Translations under genes and position numbers: made by a program
Notes under the pieces: generated by a model
What the model was told of the DNA's origin: nothing
What the model saw: the letters and a program-made list of their open reading frames with translations, nothing else
Database searches by the model: none
Assembly (NCBI GenBank): GCA_964368965.1
Contig: CAYJDR010000011.1
Location: forward strand, 1 to 57,600
DNA: 57,600 nucleotides
Direction of reading: 5' to 3'
From: CAYJDR01 sp964368965
GTDB lineage: Bacteria; Chrysiogenota; Deferribacteres; Deferribacterales; Mucispirillaceae
Shown here: positions 16,289 through 25,350 of the stretch, piece by piece
Position numbering within the stretch: the first letter of the stretch is position 1
How the letters are laid out: the number at the start of each line of letters is the position of its first letter

Positions 16289-18130
16289 CTATTCACTAGC
16301 AAGGTCAATGACATGCAATTTGTCGTTCTTAATATGAAATAAGAATTTTTTACCGTCTTCCCTGGCAATCTTAATGATATTTTCTAGCGTGCGACTCTCT
16401 TTCGGCATAATATTTCTTTCTGTAAGCCCGTAAAAAAGAGGTTCTCCATACGGCTTATAGGGAATACCATTACCCATAAAAATCTGCTTACCGTCCGTAT
16501 ATATATTTCCATAGGATACAAGGCCCGTAAAGGCTGAGTACATAAAAACGTAGGACAAAACACGGTGACGTATATCCCTTAGAAAAAGAGGATCTTCTTC
16601 GAAAACAGCGTAGTCAATTTTATTGCCAGATGATATGGAATTAATCTCTTCCACTATCGCACAAAAGGAGGTCTTCTCATATTCCCTATTAGGTGAAAAA
16701 TATTTTTCAAAGCTAGAGTATTCTTCGCCAGGCACAAGCAAAGCTTGCGAGACCCGCTGGCCTTTTAATTGTTTATAGTCTGACAACAATACTAACGAGG
16801 ATTTAGCAGCATATAGCCCAACAAAAACAACTAGTAAAACTAAAAAGCATACATCAAATGAATTTTTCATGCCTCTTAAATGAGTGCAGATAACATTTAA
16901 AATATTAAACCAATACCTTGTCAAGGATAACATCACTACTGCTACAAAAGAAGCAGAAAGGATAAAATAATCCCCAAATGAGCCAAGAAGTAAATTTATA
17001 AAGACACATAAAAAAGTCATTACAAAAAACGACTCTTCCAGGACAAGTTTTTTTGAAATCACATCGACTAATAAGCCCTTAAAGGTTACAGAGCAGCGAA
17101 CAATAAAGTAAGCTAAAAACACAATTGGTATTGAGTAGATATAAAAATAAACACTTGGCATATTTATTTTCAGCTCAAGACCTATATCCTCAGCCGTACT
17201 TCCATGACTAACGTAATACGCTAAAATAAAACACATTAACAATAAACAATACAATACAACATTTTTAAGATTCAATGAGTTTTCGCGAAATAAATACCAA
17301 AGCAGTCCGCCGGTAAAAACAAAACCCATTGAAATTTTAGACAAAGAAATAAAAAAAACAAATAACGCTGCAACTACAAAAAATGTAAAACTAGTATATA
17401 TTTTATACTTTAGTCCGTATTTTATAAATATATATACAAAACTCAATGTCAAAATCATTGATACAAAATGAGATTGACTAATGACATGCGTACCATAATC
17501 AATAAAAACATTATACAGGAGTAATGGAATTAAACTTTTGACATATAAAAAACTCTTTTCAGAACAATAATTCGAAATCATGTGAATAAGCTTAATATAC
17601 ACAAACAAAAATACAGTTACTGAAAATTGGGGGTAAATAAAATTATAGACATAAAGTGCTGGCAAATCAAAAATTTTTGAAAAAGACGCAACAATAGCAT
17701 GAGAAAAATAGTGATACTTAAGAGGAACAAGTCCATCTTGTAATATACTTGGAGTAAAATAATGTCTTAATGATTCAGCAATGCTTGAATGAAACAATAA
17801 ATCAACATGAAGCTTATTGCTCATAATTTCATTAAAAGGATTCAGCAATCCATAATTATTATCATATATAGCATCAGAATAAAGTAAAATTATAAGCACA
17901 AACAAAATAGACGATACAAAAAAATCTATAAAACTTGTTAGATATTTTTTTGACGTAAAAAGCAAGCCAATCCAAAATAAAAAGAATACAATATTTATTC
18001 CTATCAATTTTTGAGAGAAATCAAGCCCATTGTTATATAGTGCAGAAAAGGTTAAAAATGCGAACCAAAACGCTGAGAAGGCCGCAATTAACATCGGAGC
18101 ATTATATGAAACTTTAGCCTTTAACAACAT
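16289..18130 (-). CDS. Polytopic membrane protein, GT-C-like glycosyltransferase candidate
   Basis: 613 residues with about ten or more transmembrane helices and a soluble C-terminal tail (from about 490). HVDLLFHSSIAESLRHY and LKYHYFSHAIVASFSKI in the first large loop recall GT-C family loops, where acidic and His residues bind a polyprenyl-phosphate sugar. ATG at 18,130 is chosen over the TTG two codons earlier because AGAGGT lies seven bases before it. It sits next to an ArnE/F-like protein, which fits a lipid-linked sugar transferase acting at the periplasmic face. No exact family is recognised. Confidence 0.68.
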   Translation of the reverse strand: MLLKAKVSYNAPMLIAAFSAFWFAFLTFSALYNNGLDFSQKLIGINIVFFLFWIGLLFTSKKYLTSFIDFFVSSILFVLIILLYSDAIYDNNYGLLNPFNEIMSNKLHVDLLFHSSIAESLRHYFTPSILQDGLVPLKYHYFSHAIVASFSKIFDLPALYVYNFIYPQFSVTVFLFVYIKLIHMISNYCSEKSFLYVKSLIPLLLYNVFIDYGTHVISQSHFVSMILTLSFVYIFIKYGLKYKIYTSFTFFVVAALFVFFISLSKISMGFVFTGGLLWYLFRENSLNLKNVVLYCLLLMCFILAYYVSHGSTAEDIGLELKINMPSVYFYIYSIPIVFLAYFIVRCSVTFKGLLVDVISKKLVLEESFFVMTFLCVFINLLLGSFGDYFILSASFVAVVMLSLTRYWFNILNVICTHLRGMKNSFDVCFLVLLVVFVGLYAAKSSLVLLSDYKQLKGQRVSQALLVPGEEYSSFEKYFSPNREYEKTSFCAIVEEINSISSGNKIDYAVFEEDPLFLRDIRHRVLSYVFMYSAFTGLVSYGNIYTDGKQIFMGNGIPYKPYGEPLFYGLTERNIMPKESRTLENIIKIAREDGKKFLFHIKNDKLHVIDLASE

Positions 18131-18180
18131 CCGCAAACCTCTTTAACATATTGTATACAGCTACAAAATAGCATGAAATA

Positions 18181-19194
18181 TTAAAACAAGTCCCATGCCA
18201 ACGGTGTCCCCATAGCAATATCAACACAGGCCGTCTTGCCTAGCACTGTATCTAAATAGCGCGTATGCAATCCGTGTCCTGGGCGAATGCTACGCACATT
18301 CTCAGGAGTAAATACTTCTCCAGCTTTCACATCTTTAATCACAAAAAGAGAACGTCGGAAACATACGCTGCCCTGCTCTTTCGCTGTACGCTCATAATTA
18401 ACATGACCTAGAGCTTTTTCCACCATGCGGATGTCATCTACCATGCTCTTAAATTCATGGGGTTCCATACTGAAAGCACCATCAGGGCCACCATCAGCAC
18501 GGGCAAGAGTGAAATGTTTTTCTATAACGGTAGCACCGAGTGCCACCGCCGCCACGGCGCATGCTGAGCCCATGGTGTGGTCGGAAAGCCCTACCCTACA
18601 ATTAAAAGCCTGTGCTAAATGCGGAATGGTGCGCAAATTAGCCTCTTCCACTGGCGCAGGGTAAGATGATGTGCATTTAAGCAAGGTCAAATCTGTGGTG
18701 CCATTGTCACGTAAAATACGCACGGCTTCATCAATTTCTGCAAGTGTTCCCATACCTGTGGACATAATGACAGGCTTACCCGTTTGCGCCACTTTTTTAA
18801 GAAGAGGAATATCCACAAGCTCAAAGGAGGCGATTTTGTGCTTGCTCACGCCGCATTCTTCTAAATAATCCACAGCTGTCACATCAAAGGGCGTGGAAAA
18901 AAGCTCTAATCCCAAATTCTTTGCATAAGCCATCAGACGCGGCGTCCACTCCCATGGAGTGTATGCCTCCTGATACAGGTCGTGGAGAGTACGCCCAGCC
19001 CAAAGTGTACCTTTTATTTTAAAATATTCATTAGCACATGGAATAGTAAGCGTATCCGCTGTATAGGTCTGAATTTTTATGGCATCAGCACCGGACTCTG
19101 CGGCGGCTTTAATGATAGCTTCTGCGCGCTCAATGGAGCCGTTATGATTGGCTGATATTTCAGCGATGATGTAAACAGATTCTTGAGATGTCAT
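18181..19194 (-). CDS. pseI: Pseudaminic acid synthase
   Basis: NeuB-family enzyme that condenses 2,4-diacetamido-2,4,6-trideoxy-L-altrose with phosphoenolpyruvate. Key features: IIAEISANHNGS (N-terminus), DAIKIQTYTADTLT, KGTLWAGRTLHDLYQEAYTPWEW, FELVDIPLLKK, VGLSDHTMG and VIEKHFTLAR. A C-terminal SAF antifreeze-like domain covers about 285-335 (FVIKDVKAGEVFTPENVRSIRPGHGLH). The KGTLW segment separates PseI from sialic acid and legionaminic acid synthases. It follows pseG-pseH with three bases between. Confidence 0.93.
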   Translation of the reverse strand: MTSQESVYIIAEISANHNGSIERAEAIIKAAAESGADAIKIQTYTADTLTIPCANEYFKIKGTLWAGRTLHDLYQEAYTPWEWTPRLMAYAKNLGLELFSTPFDVTAVDYLEECGVSKHKIASFELVDIPLLKKVAQTGKPVIMSTGMGTLAEIDEAVRILRDNGTTDLTLLKCTSSYPAPVEEANLRTIPHLAQAFNCRVGLSDHTMGSACAVAAVALGATVIEKHFTLARADGGPDGAFSMEPHEFKSMVDDIRMVEKALGHVNYERTAKEQGSVCFRRSLFVIKDVKAGEVFTPENVRSIRPGHGLHTRYLDTVLGKTACVDIAMGTPLAWDLF

Positions 19195-19197
19195 TCC

Positions 19198-20658
19198 TTA
19201 ACCTTGTCGTTCCAGCAGAGCTGTCTCTTCATGAGGTGAGTTGATTTCTAAGAAACCAACTCCCAAAAAAGTAGCTAACGAAGCAGTGTTAGTTTTTTTT
19301 ATATATGCTAAAATGCTTTTTGCCTGACTTTGTGTAAAATATTTTTCGCACGCTTGCTGTAAAATACCCTTTGCTAAGCCAAGATTTCTAAAATCTTTAT
19401 GTAAGGCCATGCTAATTACATGCTGTGAATTATCCACCGCAAAACGTACATAAGCGCAAGGAGCGCTATTGTAACATGCTATATAAAATGGCGTATTACG
19501 CTCTATTTGTGCAGAAAACCATAACATGTGTTCATTATATGAAATTTGATTTTGGTGAAAAGACATAGCGCGCGTCAACGGATCATTAGCAATTTCTAAA
19601 ACAAAGTCCGCGTCTTCAAGCGTCACTTGCCGCATGCTTAATATTCCAGTACAGCTCTCGCCTTTCATGCAGCGTAAAATATTCTTGCTACCCTCTCCAT
19701 CTACTTTAAGGCGCTGCTGTGAGCTTGGTTGTACCGCGCCAACAGTTTCTAACATTTGTCCAAAAACTTGTCTCTCAAAGCTAAGCAAGTCCTTAGCTAC
19801 ATTCTTTTGAGCCAAAAAAGATACAATTCCACGTTGATTCTCTGCCACTTCCACCGTCAAAAAAGGTACACCAAGACAAGCCAACTCCCAACAAGTACTT
19901 CCGCCTGCGCTAATACATAAATCTGTATCTAAGAGCAGTGAGGGCATATCACGGACATTATGCAAAATTTCTATCTGTACCGGACAATCTTTTAGGATAG
20001 TTTTGATGGTATCCTCTTGCATGGCACCGGCTATGACGCGCAAGGTGCGCCCTGTCATTTCTGATATGGAAAAATACGGCGCTATCTTTTTTAGATGCGA
20101 TGAAAAATCACCGCCGCCCAAGGTTAATAATATATTTTGAGGAGTTTCTGGGAAGACACGTTTTTCAGCTTGAACTCTAGCTTGCACAAATTCCTGCCGC
20201 AAAAGCACATAGTCTAAACCCAAACATTTTCGCCCAATATCACCCTTATACTCTATACTCTCAGCTCCAATATTTTGATTTAACAAAATATCACAGGAGT
20301 ATTCCGGTAAATGTGCATAATCATCTATTACTAAAAGCTTATGCCCTGCAGCACGTACTGCCTTTTGACATTCTAAAGTAAAGTGATAACCGTCTAACAC
20401 TATCCAAGAGTTTTGCGGAACCACTTCTAAGCTCTGCAAAAGCTCTAGCGGATTTTCCTTTTTGGGAATCTCACCTAGAATAAGAAGACATTCTATACCC
20501 TCTTGCGCTAGCCTTTGCTCCACCCACGGCACATAAAAACGCCCCATAAGCGTACAAGGAATGCCCAACACCCGTGCCCATTGCGCCAGCGCCATACAGC
20601 GCATTACATGCCCTGTGCCCATGGAAGGAGAAGAGTCAGCACGGATGATGAGTTGCAT
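19198..20658 (-). CDS. pseG-pseH: Fused PseG-PseH: UDP-sugar hydrolase plus N-acetyltransferase
   Basis: A two-domain protein of 486 residues. Residues 1-330 are PseG, which removes UDP from UDP-2,4-diacetamido-2,4,6-trideoxy-L-altrose: SSPSMGTGHVMRCMALA places the catalytic His at 17, and SAGGSTCWE and VEVAENQRG form the nucleotide site. Residues 340-480 are a GNAT acetyltransferase (LSMRQVTLEDADFVLEIANDPLTR, then ALHKDFRNLGLAKGIL as the acetyl-CoA loop), the PseH step that acetylates the 4-amino sugar. These are normally separate proteins. The start at 20,658 overlaps the pseF stop by one base (TAATG); a longer ORF would run 45 bp into pseF. Confidence 0.9.
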   Translation of the reverse strand: MQLIIRADSSPSMGTGHVMRCMALAQWARVLGIPCTLMGRFYVPWVEQRLAQEGIECLLILGEIPKKENPLELLQSLEVVPQNSWIVLDGYHFTLECQKAVRAAGHKLLVIDDYAHLPEYSCDILLNQNIGAESIEYKGDIGRKCLGLDYVLLRQEFVQARVQAEKRVFPETPQNILLTLGGGDFSSHLKKIAPYFSISEMTGRTLRVIAGAMQEDTIKTILKDCPVQIEILHNVRDMPSLLLDTDLCISAGGSTCWELACLGVPFLTVEVAENQRGIVSFLAQKNVAKDLLSFERQVFGQMLETVGAVQPSSQQRLKVDGEGSKNILRCMKGESCTGILSMRQVTLEDADFVLEIANDPLTRAMSFHQNQISYNEHMLWFSAQIERNTPFYIACYNSAPCAYVRFAVDNSQHVISMALHKDFRNLGLAKGILQQACEKYFTQSQAKSILAYIKKTNTASLATFLGVGFLEINSPHEETALLERQG

Positions 20659-21353
20659 TATATCAGCCCTTGCACTTGAGCCAGCTTTTCTGCAAATTTC
20701 CAATCGTCTTCGGTGTCGATGTCGATGGCTCTTTCGCTAGGCATAGGGATAAGACTAACACCATCTTTTATACCCAGCTCATCGCGCAAAAAGGCTTGCG
20801 TATTAAAATAATACAAATGACCAGCATCAATATAGGCAGTAGGCATATCTTGCGAGCGCATGGCTGCTTTTTCAGGAGAAAATAATGCTTGGATTGCACC
20901 ATCTTCTCCTTCAATCACCACTTGGTAAATGGGGAAAGAAATTTTCTGCGCTGTATATGCAAAATTTTTCCCGCTTTTAATAAGCTCGTACCCATGGCAA
21001 ATGTCCTTTATACTCAGCATGGGAGACGTGGGATAAATATGCGCAAAACTGGCAAAATCACCCAACTCTTTCAGCGCCCATTCTAGCATATGTCTAGCCG
21101 CCACATGGGCATGGGTAAAGTCATCGGCAAGCTCTTGTGGACGCATAAAGGGTACCTCTGCACCGCATTCTTTGGCTATTTCGGCAATTTCTGCATCATC
21201 TGTACTCACCAAGACATGCGCAAAGCACCCCGAGTCTAAAGCAGTCTCAATGGGCCACGCAATCATAGGCTTTTCACAAAAAGGACGTATATTCTTACGC
21301 GGAAGACGCTTAGAACCGCCGCGGGCTGTGATTATGGCAATACTATCTTTCAT
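20658..21353 (-). CDS. pseF: CMP-pseudaminic acid synthetase
   Basis: Cytidylyltransferase (231 aa) activating pseudaminic acid with CTP. IIPARGGSKRxPxKN-type motif present as IITARGGSKRLPRKN (7-21), then VSTDDAEIAEIA, YPTSPML, and SERAIDIDTEDDW near the C-terminus. Length and motifs fit PseF. It abuts the class III aminotransferase gene upstream and is coupled to pseG-pseH downstream. Confidence 0.92.
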   Translation of the reverse strand: MKDSIAIITARGGSKRLPRKNIRPFCEKPMIAWPIETALDSGCFAHVLVSTDDAEIAEIAKECGAEVPFMRPQELADDFTHAHVAARHMLEWALKELGDFASFAHIYPTSPMLSIKDICHGYELIKSGKNFAYTAQKISFPIYQVVIEGEDGAIQALFSPEKAAMRSQDMPTAYIDAGHLYYFNTQAFLRDELGIKDGVSLIPMPSERAIDIDTEDDWKFAEKLAQVQGLI

Positions 21354-22667
21354 TTATGCAATCCTTTTGAAACCAGAAATGGCGGGCGCACCTATAAGCT
21401 TTTTATGAATATTACCCGCTTGTTTAGCTTCACCTAACTTTGCAAAGCTTCGCTCACAAGCAGCAAGATACGTATTGATATGCTCTTCCGTATGCGCATC
21501 CATGAGATAACAAAGATTAGAGGCTAAAATCCCTTCCTCAAGCATGCACTGCACAAAATATGCCTTATAAGCTAAAAAATCAACATCATCAAAAGAGAAA
21601 TGGCTCATGGCATACATGCCACCCGCATGAGTATGAAAACCATTTTTAGCCCCCATATCTTCCCAAGCTTTTTGAATGCGCTGACCAAACTCCGTAAATT
21701 TTGTGTACGGTTTACGTTTTTGATAGGCTCGTATAGTCGCCAAAGCCGCCGCAGGGCCTACGCGTTCTGTCCAGTTCGTGGACGATACAAAAGTTTTTTG
21801 TGCTGACTGCATGACATCACTTTTACCTATAACCGTAGCAATGGCATAGCCATTACCTAAGGCTTTAGAAAATACTGCCATATCAGGCACGGTTTTATGC
21901 AAAACCAAATGAGAGCCGCCTGTGCAATAACGGAAACCGGCAGAAACTTCATCCATAATGAGCACAGCACCTGTGGCATCAGCCATGGCGCGTACACCTT
22001 CTATAAAGCCATCTACTGGCATATCCGAACGGATAGGCTCCATGACAATGGCAGCCAAATTCTTACCATGTTTTTCCACAAGGGCTTGTAGTTCATCTAA
22101 TTGATTATAATGAAACGTGTGCGTAGTTCCCTGCAGGCCACGAGGTACGCCGGTAGGCTCAAGGCCTGGCATAAGATGCCCATCGAGTGCTGCATCTTCA
22201 GCCAAGTTGGCGGCTAAATACCAATCTGACCAGCCATGATATCCGCAACACGCCACTATATCACGCCCTGTATGCGCGCGAGCAATGCGTACTGCCACAG
22301 AAAGAGCTTCACCGCCAGAGCGGGTATATCGCACCATATCTGCCCAAGGATGAATTTCACACAACAGTTCTGCCAGCTCTACCTCTTCTGGGCAATTCAA
22401 CGAAGAGCCAACACCCTTTTTTATACACTCAATGACAGCATTATCCACTTCGTCATCAGCATAGCCCAAAACACAAGCACCTATGCCAGCAATGGACATA
22501 TCTAAATATTCTTTACCGTCTAAGTCCCAAACTTTAGCCCCTTTGGCTTTAGAATAGTAACCAGGCCATACGCCCAAAGAATATAAATCTGGACGTTTAG
22601 AAAGAAGCTGCGTCATGCCGGGAATACGCTTGGAGGCGTTTTTTTGAATATCTAATGATTTTGACAT
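21354..22667 (-). CDS. Class III PLP aminotransferase (glutamate-1-semialdehyde aminomutase-like)
   Basis: 437 residues, starting at the ATG that overlaps the previous stop by one base; the ATG at 22,679 would overlap it more. Features: WDLDGKEYLDMSIAGIG, RSGGEALSVAVRIARA (PLP phosphate cup), LIMDEVSAGFR (Asp binding the pyridine nitrogen) and VFSKALGNGYAIA (Schiff-base Lys). Such genes recur in pseudaminic and legionaminic clusters without an essential role in the core pathway; they may make an acyl donor or modify the nonulosonate. It lies between the aldo/keto reductase gene and pseF, strongly suggesting a role in the same product. Confidence 0.85.
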   Translation of the reverse strand: MSKSLDIQKNASKRIPGMTQLLSKRPDLYSLGVWPGYYSKAKGAKVWDLDGKEYLDMSIAGIGACVLGYADDEVDNAVIECIKKGVGSSLNCPEEVELAELLCEIHPWADMVRYTRSGGEALSVAVRIARAHTGRDIVACCGYHGWSDWYLAANLAEDAALDGHLMPGLEPTGVPRGLQGTTHTFHYNQLDELQALVEKHGKNLAAIVMEPIRSDMPVDGFIEGVRAMADATGAVLIMDEVSAGFRYCTGGSHLVLHKTVPDMAVFSKALGNGYAIATVIGKSDVMQSAQKTFVSSTNWTERVGPAAALATIRAYQKRKPYTKFTEFGQRIQKAWEDMGAKNGFHTHAGGMYAMSHFSFDDVDFLAYKAYFVQCMLEEGILASNLCYLMDAHTEEHINTYLAACERSFAKLGEAKQAGNIHKKLIGAPAISGFKRIA

Positions 22668-23563
22668 TATCTTTTCCATAAAGCTGGGTTTAAGAGTTCT
22701 GGTTCTTGCGGTATTTCTATCGAATCTAGCGCATGCAAAAATTCATGTAGAATAATTTTTTTCGTCCACACACTGTCTGTATTTTCTAGTACCTGCTTAG
22801 TACTTTCTGCACCAAAAATCAACAGCGCCTCTGGTTCCCTAGACTGCACCCATGTAAGGGCAGCTTGGGAAGGAGAACAAGCATATTGCTCACAAAGCGC
22901 ATGAAATTTTTGTACGCAACTTTGTAATGGCGCCAAATAGCCTGGCAGCCTTTGGGCATTCATACAAAGCACCCCTTGCAAAAAAACAGAGCGAATATGC
23001 ATTTCTTTTTTAAGCTCTTTGGCTTTTTCAAAAACACCAGCCTGAATAAATCTTTTATCAAAAAGCGAAGAAGGTATCTGAACAATGTGAATAAGCGGAT
23101 GCTCAAGAGCTTCTAAGGCTTTTTCAGGTGAGTAGACAGATATACCCACATGCTGAATCTTTGCCTGCTCTTGCCATGCGCGTAAAATTTCTCCCTGCCA
23201 TGTATCAAGATAGGCAAGATATTCTTCATGATGCAGCATAAAACAATACAAAGAAGGGATGCCTAAATTCTGCAAAGATAAGCTAAAAGCCGCCTCAAGA
23301 GCGACTCTGTCTTGCAGATTTTCGGACGCTACTTTTGTAATTACTTTAGCCCGAAACTGAGCCTTTGAAGAAGCTAAGGCCTTGCCTAATACTTTTTCAC
23401 TTTCACCATATACTTGCGCGGTATCAAAATACATCACACCTTTATCTAAAGCTGTGCCTACAATTTGCGTAGAAAGAGAGATGTCGGGTTGACCAGAGGT
23501 ATTGGCTATGCCGTAAGGCATACCTAGCTGAGCTGTGCCGAGAATGAGGTTATTTGGCAACAT
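22667..23563 (-). CDS. Aldo/keto reductase
   Basis: 298 residues with an (alpha/beta)8 NADPH-dependent reductase pattern: LILGTAQLGMPYGIAN, GVMYFDTAQVYGESEKVLGKAL (catalytic Asp and Tyr), VITKVAS, CFMLHHEEYL and the C-terminal cofactor segment LIFGAESTKQVLEN. It overlaps the methyltransferase gene upstream by 14 bp and is coupled to the class III aminotransferase. Substrate unknown; with that aminotransferase it could tailor a pseudaminic acid derivative. Confidence 0.83.
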   Translation of the reverse strand: MLPNNLILGTAQLGMPYGIANTSGQPDISLSTQIVGTALDKGVMYFDTAQVYGESEKVLGKALASSKAQFRAKVITKVASENLQDRVALEAAFSLSLQNLGIPSLYCFMLHHEEYLAYLDTWQGEILRAWQEQAKIQHVGISVYSPEKALEALEHPLIHIVQIPSSLFDKRFIQAGVFEKAKELKKEMHIRSVFLQGVLCMNAQRLPGYLAPLQSCVQKFHALCEQYACSPSQAALTWVQSREPEALLIFGAESTKQVLENTDSVWTKKIILHEFLHALDSIEIPQEPELLNPALWKR

Positions 23564-24245
23564 TAGTATTCCACGGATTAGTGGATAAAGCTTCGTCTTC
23601 AGTCACCTTAATGATAGTTGTCAAAGCTAATCGTTCGTTAGGATTTGCATCAAAACATGCTGTAGAATGGGAATAGGAACGTTTTTCACTTACAATATAC
23701 TGAGGATGCCAAGTAAACATTTTCTCATATTCCATTTTATATGACCAAATACTTTGCTCTGTGTGACAAAAAGAATTTCGCAAAGGAACTCTACTCTCAA
23801 AGTCAAGAATCATAATAGCACCACCATCGCGTAAAACACGGTGTGCCTCTTGCGCAATGGCAAATAAAGAGCTTCGGTCGCACAAATATAGACAAAAACC
23901 AAAGTATACTATATCGAAAAAGTTATTTTTAAATGGAAGTGAATCTGCCGTTCCCACTTTCAAATGTACGTCTGAACTTGAAAGCTTACTCCCTTCTGCA
24001 ATAGCTGAACTTGATGGGTCTATACCATAGCATTCACAACTAAATGTTTCTGCTATTGCTTGAATTTTTTTACCAGAAGAGCACCCTATTTCAAGAAATC
24101 TTTGGGGTGAAAAAGGCAATCCTTTCACGGCATCAAATAAGTAGGCTTGTGTCACATCAAAAGTACTCTTTGCGTTTACACTTCTACTATACCACGCATC
24201 GCCTCCTTCATTCAAAAAAAATTCTTTCTGAAAAAGTTCACTCAT
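23550..24245 (-). CDS. SAM-dependent methyltransferase
   Basis: 231 residues from the ATG at 24,245, chosen for its GGAG site; it overlaps pseC by eight bases. Motif I is RFLEIGCSSGKKIQAI, followed by CYGIDPSSSAIAEG, VGTADSLPFKNNFFDIVYFGFCLYLCDR and the motif III strand HRVLRDGGAIMILDF. It belongs to the class I methyltransferases. Being inside the pse genes it may methylate pseudaminic acid or the acceptor; the substrate cannot be read from the sequence. Confidence 0.82.
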   Translation of the reverse strand: MSELFQKEFFLNEGGDAWYSRSVNAKSTFDVTQAYLFDAVKGLPFSPQRFLEIGCSSGKKIQAIAETFSCECYGIDPSSSAIAEGSKLSSSDVHLKVGTADSLPFKNNFFDIVYFGFCLYLCDRSSLFAIAQEAHRVLRDGGAIMILDFESRVPLRNSFCHTEQSIWSYKMEYEKMFTWHPQYIVSEKRSYSHSTACFDANPNERLALTTIIKVTEDEALSTNPWNTNVAK

Positions 24246-25350
24246 AGATTTTCTCCACAATAAATTGGACACACGCCCCATCCATCCCCACCCACAAAGG
24301 CAAGGTGAGCATCTCACTAAAAACCTTTTCCGACACAGGGCAAAGTCCTTTCTTGTAGCCAAGATTTTGATAATATGGATGTAGATACACAGGCATATAG
24401 TGTATATTGACGCCTATACCAACATCGCGCAGTTCTTTAAATTTCTTATCTCTTTCTTGCACGCGCACGACATAGAGGTGGTAGGCATGGAGCACATCAT
24501 TTCTTTTTATAAGAGGCCGAACGTCAGAGCCCGCAAAAGCTACATCATAGCTTTGTGCTAAAGTATTTCGCTTTTCAATCCACTGAGGGAGTTTTTTAAG
24601 CTGACTGGAGCCAAGGGCGCATTGAAAGTCGGTAATGCGGTAATTGTAGCCGATCTCCTGCATTTCATAATACCAGCCGCCCATTTTTTCGCGCTCAGCA
24701 GCGGTGGTGGTGATTCCATGACCACGGAAGTGACGCATCTTTTTGGCATATTCGGTATTATCCGTCACCGCCATGCCCCCCTCACCTGTGGTAATATGCT
24801 TCACAGGGTGAAAGCTAAATACCGTTATATCCGCTAAGGTGCCAACCTTGCGCCCTTTATATTCCGCGCCAATGGCATGGCAAGCATCAGCCACCAGAGC
24901 AAGACCATGTCTATCAGCAATAGTGCGCAAGGCGTTCCAATCGCAGGGCTGGCCGGCATAATCCACTGCTATGATAGCCTTAGTGCGCGGTGTGATGACT
25001 GATTCCACGGCGGCAGGGTCTATGAGCAAGGTGTCTTCTATAACATCTGCAAAAACTGGCGTTCCACCGCAATAGAGCACCGAATTGGAGGTGGCCACAA
25101 AGGTGATGGGAGGGACGATGACTTCATCTCCCTTGGAAATTCCAAGAGCATGCATGGCCGCATGCAAAGCCGCTGTGCCGTTAGATACCGCTACGCCATA
25201 TTTCGCTCCGGTGAAAGCGCAGACATCGGCCTCAAAACGCGCCACTGATGGCCCTGTGGTAAGATAATCCGACTGCAAGACATCAATGACGGCTTGAATA
25301 TCGTCTTGATCTATAGATTGACGCCCGTAAGGGATAAAGTCTTGAGTCAT
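24238..25350 (-). CDS. pseC: UDP-4-amino-4,6-dideoxy-N-acetyl-L-altrosamine transaminase
   Basis: PLP aminotransferase (370 aa) carrying out the second step of pseudaminic acid synthesis. IPYGRQSIDQDDIQAV at the N-terminus, AVSNGTAALHAA, VPPITFVATSNS, VDYAGQP, DACHAIGA and SFHPVKHITTGEGGM, with the Schiff-base Lys at 184. The HPVKHITTGEGG block is characteristic of PseC. It overlaps the pseB stop by one base. Confidence 0.93.
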   Translation of the reverse strand: MTQDFIPYGRQSIDQDDIQAVIDVLQSDYLTTGPSVARFEADVCAFTGAKYGVAVSNGTAALHAAMHALGISKGDEVIVPPITFVATSNSVLYCGGTPVFADVIEDTLLIDPAAVESVITPRTKAIIAVDYAGQPCDWNALRTIADRHGLALVADACHAIGAEYKGRKVGTLADITVFSFHPVKHITTGEGGMAVTDNTEYAKKMRHFRGHGITTTAAEREKMGGWYYEMQEIGYNYRITDFQCALGSSQLKKLPQWIEKRNTLAQSYDVAFAGSDVRPLIKRNDVLHAYHLYVVRVQERDKKFKELRDVGIGVNIHYMPVYLHPYYQNLGYKKGLCPVSEKVFSEMLTLPLWVGMDGACVQFIVEKIYE

